Source: Bacteroidota bacterium (lineage in GTDB: Bacteria > Bacteroidota > Ignavibacteria > Ignavibacteriales > Melioribacteraceae). Taken from it: 64,000 nucleotides of DNA. Both the position numbers and the translations under genes were made by a program. How positions within the stretch are numbered: the stretch's first letter is position 1; each line of letters opens with the position of its first letter. Location of the stretch: the NCBI GenBank assembly GCA_018818065.1, contig JAHISV010000008.1, forward strand, positions 1-64,000. Direction: 5' to 3'. Shown here in pieces: positions 53,981-62,256 of the stretch. The notes beneath the pieces were generated by a model. The model made no database searches. It was given only the letters and a program-made list of their open reading frames with translations, and had not been told where the DNA came from.

Positions 53981-55282
53981 TTATGATTTACTAACAATAT
54001 CTTCCAGCATGGCAGTAGTCAGTGATTTAGGACGCTCTAGTGGATAACCTAAAGCTCTGTCCCAAATTAAGTTTGCTGTTACGCCTAATGCTCTGCCAAC
54101 GCCAAATAGAACTGTATAATAATCATATTCAGTCAATCCATAGTGCCATTGAATAACGCCTGATTGTGCATCAACGTTTGGCCATGGATTTTTGGCTTTA
54201 CCCTGCTCTTCCAAAATAGGTGGAGTTACTTTGTACAATACATCCACATATTTAAATATTGGATCTTCAGGAAGATGTTTTAGACAGAAGTCTCTTTGGG
54301 CTTGATATCTAGGATCTGTCTTGCGAAGTACTGCGTGACCAAATCCAGGAATAACCTGACCTGAATTAAGAGTATCCCAAACAAATTTTTTCATTTCATC
54401 TTCGGTAGGAATTTTTCCACCCATCTGCTCCATAACCCCTTGCATCCAGCGTAAAACTTCCTGATTTGCTAATCCATGTAATGGTCCGGCTAAACCATTT
54501 AACATAGCTGAGATAGAGTAATACATATCAGACAAGGCGCTGCCAACCAGGTGACCAGTATGAGCACTTACGTTACCACTTTCATGGTCACTGTGAAGTA
54601 AGAAATACATCCTGGCAACATCATCGTATGGTTTGTCAATACCCATCATGTGAGCAAAATTGCCACCCATATCCAGATGTGGATCAGGCGCAATTATTGA
54701 ATCCTTATACTTATAACGATAAATGAATGCTGCAATCTCTGGTAATCTTGATAATAGATTAAGAGCATCTTCGTAAGTTGGATCCCAATAATCCATCTTG
54801 TTCATACCTTCATTATACTTCTTAACAAAAACAGATTCGCCCTGCATTGAAACAACAGCGGCAGAGAGCATTGCCATTGGGTGAGCATCTTTAGGCATTG
54901 CTTTTAGAACATCAAACACATAAGATGGAACGGTTTTGCGCTTGTTAAATTCATCATGAACATCTTGCGCTTGTTCTTCAGTTGGGATATCCCCAGTCAG
55001 GAGTAGATAATAGAAACCTTCCACATAGGGCATTTCACTGCCAGGTACTTTTGGTAGAGCTGCAAGTGTTTCGGGAATAGTAAATCCTCTGAATCTAATA
55101 CCTTCCATTGGGTCAAGATAAGAAATATCAGTAGTAAGACACTTTATGCCTCTCATCCCACCAATTAACTGTTCAATTGTTACTTCACCAACTTTAACAT
55201 TACCGTGTTCTTTTAAGAGTTTAGTAGTTCTTGGTCTCCAACCCTCGATCTTTTCGTACAGTTTTTCTTTTAAACCAGACAT
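53981..55282 (-). CDS. gltA: Citrate synthase, mitochondrial-type (type I)
   Basis: 433 residues. The sequence resembles eukaryotic mitochondrial enzymes: RFRGFTIPE, LLHSDHESGNVSAHTGHLVGS (His), NGLAGPLHGLANQEVL (His) and GFGHAVLRKTDPRY (His), with a C-terminal QSGVIQWHYGL region. It lacks the NADH-site insert and zinc-like region of E. coli-type GltA. It condenses acetyl-CoA with oxaloacetate. It lies 89 nt after hpnE with its own terminator; own promoter likely. Confidence 0.96.
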   Translation of the reverse strand: MSGLKEKLYEKIEGWRPRTTKLLKEHGNVKVGEVTIEQLIGGMRGIKCLTTDISYLDPMEGIRFRGFTIPETLAALPKVPGSEMPYVEGFYYLLLTGDIPTEEQAQDVHDEFNKRKTVPSYVFDVLKAMPKDAHPMAMLSAAVVSMQGESVFVKKYNEGMNKMDYWDPTYEDALNLLSRLPEIAAFIYRYKYKDSIIAPDPHLDMGGNFAHMMGIDKPYDDVARMYFLLHSDHESGNVSAHTGHLVGSALSDMYYSISAMLNGLAGPLHGLANQEVLRWMQGVMEQMGGKIPTEDEMKKFVWDTLNSGQVIPGFGHAVLRKTDPRYQAQRDFCLKHLPEDPIFKYVDVLYKVTPPILEEQGKAKNPWPNVDAQSGVIQWHYGLTEYDYYTVLFGVGRALGVTANLIWDRALGYPLERPKSLTTAMLEDIVSKS

Positions 55283-55371
55283 TAGATCGCCTCCTTCCTT
55301 ATGATAAAAATAGTTGAATATCTGTATATCTTATTTAAGAATAAAGCTTTCCTTAATAAAAGTAAAAAGAA

Positions 55372-56673
55372 CTAATTAAAGTGTGATGCAGTAGCGTAAC
55401 AAATGGATTCGGCAGCTAATTTACCACTCTTAATTGCTCCCTCAATTGTACCGGGATATCCGGTATTTGTCCAATCACCTGCAAAATAAAGATTCCCCGC
55501 TTTAAAAGGAAGCCCCTTTCTTTTTTTCTCTGTTTCTACATCAGGTATAAATGTCGCCCTCTTTTCCTTAATAACTCTAACCTCAGTAACAATATCTAGG
55601 TTGAATTCAGGAAAATAATTAACTATTTCTTTAAGAGCGATTTGTTCAATTTCATTGTTGCTTATGCCAACCATTCCATCTGCACAACTGGTTACTGTCG
55701 TAATATAGTCACTATGATTAAAGAGCCAGTGAATTTTGGAATTTATTAATCCATAATACTTTTCTCTAAAGGGATTAGATTGCAACCAAATATGTAATGT
55801 TACTATTGAGGAAGATTTAAGAGTAAGATTATTCAACGCTTCGGGAAGTTTGAAACCAATCTTGTCATAATCTACTTTTGGAATAGATGAAATTACAAAA
55901 TCAAAATCATCATGAATACACGAAGTCGTTTCTACTCTACTAATAATATCATTCTTCGAATAAAAAGCAATTAACTTTTCAGAATAAATTATCCTGCCAC
56001 CATTGTTTTTAATGAACTTAATAGCATTCTCTACAAATAATCCGCTTAAATCTGAACCGGGGATCAAAATTGAAGCGGCATAATTTCCTTTGAAAAATAA
56101 TTCCTTTAACAACCTGGCAAATGTTTCAGCAGAAGCTGATTCAGCAGTCGTGTTCATAGTTGCGTTAACAATTAAATCCCAAAAAGAACCAAACATTTCA
56201 GATGTAGCACCTGACTTATCTAACCATTTTTTTACTGTTTTAAGTTCCAAATTGGTTGTATTTGTTATTTTTAATTTAGATAAGAATAATAATAGCTTAA
56301 TTCGATTTATATAAGTCAAAGGTTTGTAAGCAAGAATACCTAATATCAGATTAAGAGGATACAATTTCCCAAAAGCTTTTAGTCTATATGCCTTACCTCC
56401 TTTTCCTCTGATATTAATTTCTAATCTGTCATTTTCAATAATAAGTTTTCTTGTTTTAATTTTTTCGAGATATTCCAGAGTATTGTAACAACTACCTGTT
56501 AAAACATGTTGTCCATTATCTACAATGTAACCATTTTTATTTCGGAAGGAGTAGGCCCGTCCCCCGGCTTTTGGAGAACGCTCAATTATTGTCACATCGT
56601 GACCAGCATCCGAAAGATAAACAGCTGCAGATAGCCCGGATAGTCCGGCACCAATTATCAGACACTTTGCCAT
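55372..56673 (-). CDS. hpnE: Hydroxysqualene dehydroxylase
   Basis: 433 residues of the FAD amine-oxidase/desaturase family. Dinucleotide motif IIGAGLSGLSAAVYL, then GGRAYSF and GQHVLTGSCYNTLEYL; C-terminal GDWTNTGYPGTIEGAIKSG. It reduces hydroxysqualene to squalene in the HpnCDE route. It overlaps hpnD by 1 nt (TGATG). Confidence 0.93.
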   Translation of the reverse strand: MAKCLIIGAGLSGLSAAVYLSDAGHDVTIIERSPKAGGRAYSFRNKNGYIVDNGQHVLTGSCYNTLEYLEKIKTRKLIIENDRLEINIRGKGGKAYRLKAFGKLYPLNLILGILAYKPLTYINRIKLLLFLSKLKITNTTNLELKTVKKWLDKSGATSEMFGSFWDLIVNATMNTTAESASAETFARLLKELFFKGNYAASILIPGSDLSGLFVENAIKFIKNNGGRIIYSEKLIAFYSKNDIISRVETTSCIHDDFDFVISSIPKVDYDKIGFKLPEALNNLTLKSSSIVTLHIWLQSNPFREKYYGLINSKIHWLFNHSDYITTVTSCADGMVGISNNEIEQIALKEIVNYFPEFNLDIVTEVRVIKEKRATFIPDVETEKKRKGLPFKAGNLYFAGDWTNTGYPGTIEGAIKSGKLAAESICYATASHFN

Positions 56674-57515
56674 CAGTAGACTAAACTATACTTTGCCCAG
56701 ACACCAAGCGCAATGGCGACTTTTTCGAACTTACTTACGGTAATATTATTAGTAAAAATATCGAATTCAGCCTTTTCAAGTTTTTGAAGCAACTTAAAAT
56801 AAATATGCTGCATGGCTCTGGCAGGGAACATGGAAGATTTGTCTATTATATCCAACGAGCGGTTGGCTTTTTCAAAATATTTTTTGGCACGTTCGGCTTC
56901 ATATTCCATCAGAGATTTAAAGTTGTCGTTATAAATACTAGAAAAAAGTTCTTTCTCTGAATAGTTAAACTTCTTAAAATCTTCTTGTGGTAAATAAATA
57001 CGTCCAAGTTTTGCATCTTTTTTTATGTCTCGCAGAATATTTGTTAATTGCATGGCCAATCCCAGATTAATAGCGTAATCCTTAGTGCCTTTGTTCTTAT
57101 ATCCAAAAATTTCTATACACATCAGCCCAACAGTAGATGCAACTCTGTAGCAATACTCTCGAAGATCTTCAAATGAAGGATATCTGTTTCTCTGAAGATC
57201 CATTTCCATCCCTTTAATAAGCTCGAAGAAAGGATCTATGGGAATATTAAACTGCCTGATAAAACCACTAAGTCGGTTTAGTAGGTTAAATTTTGATGTT
57301 CCTCTTAAGGCCATTTCCAGTTCTTCCCGCCACTCCCTCAATCTCTGATACTTTACTTCAGTAGAGTCATTACCTTCATCGACAATATCATCTGTTTGGC
57401 GACAAAATGCATAAACAGTGTTCATTGCTTCCCGTTGATTTGCCGGGAGCAAACTGAATGCATAGTAGAAGCTACTTTTGCTTTTTTGTGCTATGTCTTT
57501 TGCCTGGGATTCCAT
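56673..57515 (-). CDS. hpnD: Presqualene diphosphate synthase
   Basis: 280 residues, squalene/phytoene synthase fold. Both aspartate-rich Mg motifs are present: DDIVDE (near 41-46) and NILRDIKKD (near 160). Typical pieces YAFCRQTDD and YCYRVASTVGLMC match HpnD. It joins two farnesyl diphosphates. Three nt downstream of hpnC. Confidence 0.93.
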   Translation of the reverse strand: MESQAKDIAQKSKSSFYYAFSLLPANQREAMNTVYAFCRQTDDIVDEGNDSTEVKYQRLREWREELEMALRGTSKFNLLNRLSGFIRQFNIPIDPFFELIKGMEMDLQRNRYPSFEDLREYCYRVASTVGLMCIEIFGYKNKGTKDYAINLGLAMQLTNILRDIKKDAKLGRIYLPQEDFKKFNYSEKELFSSIYNDNFKSLMEYEAERAKKYFEKANRSLDIIDKSSMFPARAMQHIYFKLLQKLEKAEFDIFTNNITVSKFEKVAIALGVWAKYSLVY

Positions 57516-57518
57516 ACG

Positions 57519-58364
57519 CTAAAATAGAGCTTTTATCATTAAAATGAAGTAATCCAATTTGTTTAGACTTGGTCTTGCTACCAATACGTTATAATCTTGC
57601 CTCTTAATCTTATTCAGAATTTTTTCTCCACCTAGTACTGTCCATTTAATTTGGACTTTTAATTTGTTAGGTAAAAAACTAAGTAGTTTTTTGCCTTTAT
57701 CAAATAATTCCTGGTTACGATAAACCTGATGGCTCATCAGAGTCCGAAATTCATCAGAATAATTCCCTAGTTTAAGATCTGCTTCAGTTACTCCAAATTT
57801 AATCATCTCATCCAAAGGAATATAAATTCTATCCTTCCTAATATCAACATTTACATCCTGATAAAAGTTTGCAAGTTGTAAAGCAGTACAAATATTGTCG
57901 GAATACTCATTTTCAAATCCATCTTTAAATCCATGAAGCTCAAGAACTAGTCTTCCAACCGGATTAGCGGAATACCTACAATATTTCAGAACATCATCAA
58001 AAGTATCATAACGTTTTACTGTAACATCTTGTTTGAAAGCAACCAACAAATCAGTAAAATACTCTGGTGTTAAATGTAATTGTTCAATAGTAAAACAAAG
58101 AGCCTTCCAGTGGTTGTTCGCAAATTCATGCTTTAGTGCTTTGTAAAAATCCTTCTCAAAATCATCAAGTAGTTTTAATCTTTCCTCCGGAGTAAAATCT
58201 CCCTCATCAGCAAAATCATCTGCTGTGCGTGCGAACCAATAAATTACTGCTACATGGTGTCTCAAGTTGTGAGCAACAAATTTTGAAATAACAGGAAAAT
58301 TTTCATAGTGCGATGAAGCAAACTCAATTACTTCACCATATACTTCTTCTAAGTTTTTATCCAT
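57519..58364 (-). CDS. hpnC: Hydroxysqualene synthase
   Basis: 281 residues. Aspartate motifs DDFADE (near 50) and NFYQDVNVD (near 170) mark the squalene-synthase fold, with NLRHHVAVIYWFARTADDFA typical of HpnC. It turns presqualene diphosphate into hydroxysqualene. First of the hpnCDE unit, divergent from the methyltransferase gene at 58501. Confidence 0.93.
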   Translation of the reverse strand: MDKNLEEVYGEVIEFASSHYENFPVISKFVAHNLRHHVAVIYWFARTADDFADEGDFTPEERLKLLDDFEKDFYKALKHEFANNHWKALCFTIEQLHLTPEYFTDLLVAFKQDVTVKRYDTFDDVLKYCRYSANPVGRLVLELHGFKDGFENEYSDNICTALQLANFYQDVNVDIRKDRIYIPLDEMIKFGVTEADLKLGNYSDEFRTLMSHQVYRNQELFDKGKKLLSFLPNKLKVQIKWTVLGGEKILNKIKRQDYNVLVARPSLNKLDYFILMIKALF

Positions 58365-58500
58365 TTCAAGTAAATGCCGGGAAGTTAATTTCAGAATATT
58401 AGGAGTATAGTGATTTCAAGACAAAAATAAAATATGATATCAAAATTAATACATTTAATTTCCGCAAGTCTTATCTTGATATTCAAATCTGGAATTAGAT

Positions 58501-59331
58501 ATGATAAAAAGTCCACTCAGATACCCTGGCGGTAAAACGAGAGCGATTAAATATTTAAAGAAATTCATCCCCGAATTTTCGGAATTACGAGAGCCCTTCC
58601 TTGGGGGAGCATCTTTTTCATTCTATACATCTCAGGCTTTCCGGAATAAAATTATAACGACCTCTGATCTGAACTATGAGCTTTATTGTTTTTGGAAAAT
58701 TTTAAAGGAAAACCCTATTGAGCTTGTTTCAATTGTTCAAAATATTTTTGACCAAAAATGGAATGGCAGGGAATTATTTACGACGCTTGTTGCTCGACGT
58801 AATAATAATTTAAGTGAGCTGGAACGTGCCGTAGATTTTTTTATATTGAACAGAATTACATTCTCTGGCGTTGTAGATGCCGGTGGTTACTCACAGGAAT
58901 CATTCGAAAAACGATTTACACAATCTTCTATTGATCGGCTTGCTATAGCATATGAAGTTATAAGAAATTTTACTGTTTTAAACGATGACTACAATGCACT
59001 ACTCCGTAAGAAGGGCAAGGACGTTTTCATTTTCCTTGACCCCCCTTATTATTCAGCAACGAGTTCAAAACTATATGGAAAGAATGGAATACTTCATGAG
59101 CAGTTTGACCATATAGAATTTTTTAAATCCGTTGCCCTTTGCAAGCATAAGTGGCTTATAACTTATGACAATTCTGATTACGTAAGAGATCTTTATAGAA
59201 ATTTCTATCAGGTTGAGTGGGAATTGCAATACGGTATGAATAATTACAAAAAGTCATCCGCCGCCAAAGGGAAAGAGTTGCTAATTGCTAATTATGATAT
59301 TTTGAAACTAGATGTGGGGTTAGGTCACTGA
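58501..59331 (+). CDS. DNA adenine N6-methyltransferase (Dam / D12 class)
   Basis: 276 residues, normal for the alpha class. Order of motifs: SAM-binding KSPLRYPGGKTRAIKYL (1-20), EPFLGGASFSF (near 33), catalytic FLDPPYYSA (DPPY near 180) and a recognition region between. Dam-class enzymes often modify GATC, but the site cannot be read here. Starts ATG 58501; the following gene looks like its nuclease partner. Solitary epigenetic role is the alternative. Confidence 0.93.
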   Translation: MIKSPLRYPGGKTRAIKYLKKFIPEFSELREPFLGGASFSFYTSQAFRNKIITTSDLNYELYCFWKILKENPIELVSIVQNIFDQKWNGRELFTTLVARRNNNLSELERAVDFFILNRITFSGVVDAGGYSQESFEKRFTQSSIDRLAIAYEVIRNFTVLNDDYNALLRKKGKDVFIFLDPPYYSATSSKLYGKNGILHEQFDHIEFFKSVALCKHKWLITYDNSDYVRDLYRNFYQVEWELQYGMNNYKKSSAAKGKELLIANYDILKLDVGLGH

Positions 59332-59368
59332 CCATCCCCTACGTAAATCATAATAAATAGAAATTATT

Positions 59369-59923
59369 ATGCGTTTTTTTAGCGATCCAATTAAAATTAT
59401 GCTACCTGATAATCTCATTGCTAAAGCAAAAGAGTTCGCATTGGCCGTAGTTGAAACCGTCAACTATGCTGACAGCAACCAATTTCAAAAATCCAAGATT
59501 CAACAAGATCACTTTATCAGCAAACTTGGCGAAGAGGCTGTTGCAGCTGTCTATGCCCGGTTGCACTGCATTGTAAAAGGTCCTGATTACACAATTTATC
59601 TTGGTGACTATAAATCCTGGGAAGATGACCTTTATATTAGTAACGTACCCGTTGCCGTTAAAACACAAACGACAACCAACGCTGAAAAATATGGTTTATC
59701 ATGGACTTTTCAATCTTCAGGTAAACGAAGAGATCCTATTCTGGATGATCCTTCTGCGTGGGTATGCTTGGTAAAATGTAATGACAAAAATAATTTCGAG
59801 TGTACTGTTTATCCAATGGAGCGAATTGGAGATCTTACTTTTCGAGAGCCAAAGCTGGATCATTTGAAAGGCAGAAAAAAAGTGGTCTACTTTGAAGACT
59901 TGAATATTAATTTGATCAAATAA
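59369..59923 (+). CDS. Possible type II restriction endonuclease next to the methyltransferase
   Basis: 184 residues of no named family. Features that fit a PD-(D/E)xK nuclease are a helix with Glu (ISKLGEEAVAAVYARL, near 50-65), an acidic strand (SWEDDLYI) and a strand with Lys (VPVAVKTQT, near 94-102). In the last strand the residue two before Lys is Ala, not Glu/Asp, so the site would be non-canonical. It starts 37 nt after the methyltransferase stop, in the same direction, the usual pairing for restriction-modification genes. No other nuclease gene is nearby. The function is an inference from position and faint motif. Confidence 0.55.
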   Translation: MRFFSDPIKIMLPDNLIAKAKEFALAVVETVNYADSNQFQKSKIQQDHFISKLGEEAVAAVYARLHCIVKGPDYTIYLGDYKSWEDDLYISNVPVAVKTQTTTNAEKYGLSWTFQSSGKRRDPILDDPSAWVCLVKCNDKNNFECTVYPMERIGDLTFREPKLDHLKGRKKVVYFEDLNINLIK

Positions 59924-60160
59924 ATCCCAGCGAGCATATTCATATCAAGTTCACTTCTATATTAAGAAAATATTTTGAGTGCTTAATTGTTGTTTTTTTT
60001 TTAGATTCAGGGCTAGTTATAATCAGATGTTGTTGACTTATTTGCAAAAGAGGGTATGTAAATTCCTTTAATGATCATTTGATTTAAAACAGGGACTTAA
60101 AAGTTATTAATTCCATTTACGCTCATTACAATTTCAAAAAACATACAGAAAGGGAGTACT

Positions 60161-61384
60161 ATGAAAAAACATCTACTAGTCATCTTACTACTAAGTTTTG
60201 CAATTACTCCAATAATTGCTCAAAATAATGATGGTGACAGCTTTGGTATTAAGGTAAAAGGTTTTGTTAAAACTGATGTTATGCTTGATACCAGACAAAC
60301 AGTTACTGCACGTGAAGGTCATTTCTTATTATATCCGGTTGGTGAAGCATTGGATGTTAACGGAGATGATGTAAATGAAGGTGCAAACCTTAATATGCTT
60401 TCAATTCAATCAAGAGTAACAGGAACAATTACCGCTCCTGACTTTTTAGGTGCTAAATCCAGCGGTGTTCTGGAAGGTGCTTTTTTCGGGCATTCAAATA
60501 GCGATATTAACGGTTTCAGATTACGTCACGCATTCTTAAAACTTGATTGGGAAAATTCAACATTGCTTATCGGTCAATACTGGCATCCAATGTTTATTAC
60601 TGAATGTTTCCCTGATGTGGTTTCTTTTAATACCGGGGTCCCATTTCAACCGTTCTCACGTAATCCACAGATTAGATTCATCCAAAAATTCGATGATGTT
60701 CAACTAACGTTGGTAGCAGCCTCTCAAAGAGATTTTACAAGTACTGGACCTGGTGGAGCAAACTCTTCCTATTTAAGAGACGCAGGGCTTCCGATACTTG
60801 ATGCTAATCTTAAATATGTCAGCAAAAACCTTGCAATAGGTGCTGGTGTAAACCTACAATCACTAAAGCCAAAATTAGTAACTCCTCTTAATTATAAATC
60901 TGAAGAAAAGATAAATGGCGTATCTTTCATTGGATTTGCAAAAGTTGTAACTGATGATTTCACTATAAAAGTGGAAGGAGTATATGGCGATAATATGTAT
61001 GACCTTCTAATGCTGGGCGGTTACGCTGTTGAATCTGTAAATGCTACTACTGAAGAAGAAATCTATACACCGATTAAAACCTTGTCTACCTGGACTGATA
61101 TTTCATTTGGTAAAGAAGTTAAATTTGGTGTTTTTGCCGGCTATACAAAAAATCTTGGATCTGACAATGTAATTACTGGATCTTACTATTCGCGCGGGAA
61201 TAACATTGCTAGCGTTATGCGTGTATCACCTCGTGTATCTTATCAAATGGGAAACACACGTTTCGCAAGTGAATTGGAATATACTTCGGCTGATTATGGT
61301 ACTCCAAACAATTTAGGTGAAGTTGAAAACACAACTTCTGTTGCAAATGTAAGATTAGTATTCTCAGCATACCTCTTCTTCTAA
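60161..61384 (+). CDS. Outer-membrane porin-like barrel
   Basis: 407 residues. Signal peptide 1-20 (ITPIIAQ). The mature part alternates polar and hydrophobic residues with glycine turns, and ends SAYLFF with terminal Phe. RLRHAFLKLDWENSTLLIGQYWHP is characteristic of porins of the DcaP-like / Bacteroidetes group, where strands line a channel. Placed upstream of a sodium symporter, it may admit its substrate. ATG 60161 has GAAAGGGAG close by. Exact family uncertain. Confidence 0.78.
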   Translation: MKKHLLVILLLSFAITPIIAQNNDGDSFGIKVKGFVKTDVMLDTRQTVTAREGHFLLYPVGEALDVNGDDVNEGANLNMLSIQSRVTGTITAPDFLGAKSSGVLEGAFFGHSNSDINGFRLRHAFLKLDWENSTLLIGQYWHPMFITECFPDVVSFNTGVPFQPFSRNPQIRFIQKFDDVQLTLVAASQRDFTSTGPGGANSSYLRDAGLPILDANLKYVSKNLAIGAGVNLQSLKPKLVTPLNYKSEEKINGVSFIGFAKVVTDDFTIKVEGVYGDNMYDLLMLGGYAVESVNATTEEEIYTPIKTLSTWTDISFGKEVKFGVFAGYTKNLGSDNVITGSYYSRGNNIASVMRVSPRVSYQMGNTRFASELEYTSADYGTPNNLGEVENTTSVANVRLVFSAYLFF

Positions 61385-61530
61385 GGAGGTATGTTTTACA
61401 CATATAAAGACTGATTAGAATTAATTTGCATAGATACAATTTAGTTCAAAAATCTTACTAGGGATAAAAAGGACAAATCAGTCATAATTAATTACATTAT
61501 TTTGTTCATCACTTGTTATGGGGAAGTAGA

Positions 61531-62238
61531 ATGACAGACAGTGAAAAGTACAATGTTAATTTTTTCAAACCACTCTCAGATCATGCCAAGGCTAATACCA
61601 GGCTAATCATTATTTTAGCTACTATTTGGTTTGTTGCTGTATTTGGTTTCCAATTTTTACTAATGGCGTTAAACGAACCTACTCCGGAAAATTCTTACAC
61701 TACATTTCAGGAAGTATGGCCACAGGTAGTAGAAAACACAGATTCAACTTGCGCTTCGAAACAAGAACTTGCAAAAACATTTTTATATGTTCTTGGAAAA
61801 AATGTTGCCGTAAAACCAGATCACAAAATGGTACTGAAAAATGCACTTAGCAGACTGGTTTTTACAATGGTACCTGATTCATTAAATGGAGTATTAAAAG
61901 AAGAGCCAGGTGAAGAGTCGTTAGCTTTGGTTAAAGAGACAATCGGCTTAACAGAAGCAGGCTTTGGCAAATTAATGATTGACCTTTTACCTACCTCAAT
62001 CGTAAAAGTTGAAGGGGCTCCTATTAGCGAAGAATGTATTACTGCAATACCAGGTATTATGGAACTGTATCTTGTTCACAATCAAAATGCTCTTACTGAT
62101 TTTCAGTTTCTTGGATTTCCATTTCATTATTGGTACACAGCACAATTCCTACTTATTCTGTTTGTTGTGCTATGTCTTATTTACGCTGTATTAATTGACC
62201 GTAGTAATGAAAAATTCGATTTCGTAGAAGAAACTTAA
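61531..62238 (+). CDS. Sodium symporter small subunit (DUF4212-like) with a large inserted domain
   Basis: 235 residues from ATG 61531 (GGGGAA 5 nt upstream; a TTG at 61513 would add six). DUF4212 proteins are normally about 85-100 residues with two helices. Both are present: about 25-46 (IIILATIWFVAVFGFQFLLMAL) and 202-223 (WYTAQFLLILFVVLCLIYAVL), the second preceded by the family's FPFHYW. Between them lie about 145 extra residues facing outside, with two cysteines (in DSTCAS and SEECIT) that could form a disulphide. The downstream gene, 18 nt away, is the matching large symporter. Confidence 0.78.
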   Translation: MTDSEKYNVNFFKPLSDHAKANTRLIIILATIWFVAVFGFQFLLMALNEPTPENSYTTFQEVWPQVVENTDSTCASKQELAKTFLYVLGKNVAVKPDHKMVLKNALSRLVFTMVPDSLNGVLKEEPGEESLALVKETIGLTEAGFGKLMIDLLPTSIVKVEGAPISEECITAIPGIMELYLVHNQNALTDFQFLGFPFHYWYTAQFLLILFVVLCLIYAVLIDRSNEKFDFVEET

Positions 62239-62256
62239 AAAATATTGGAGGAAATT

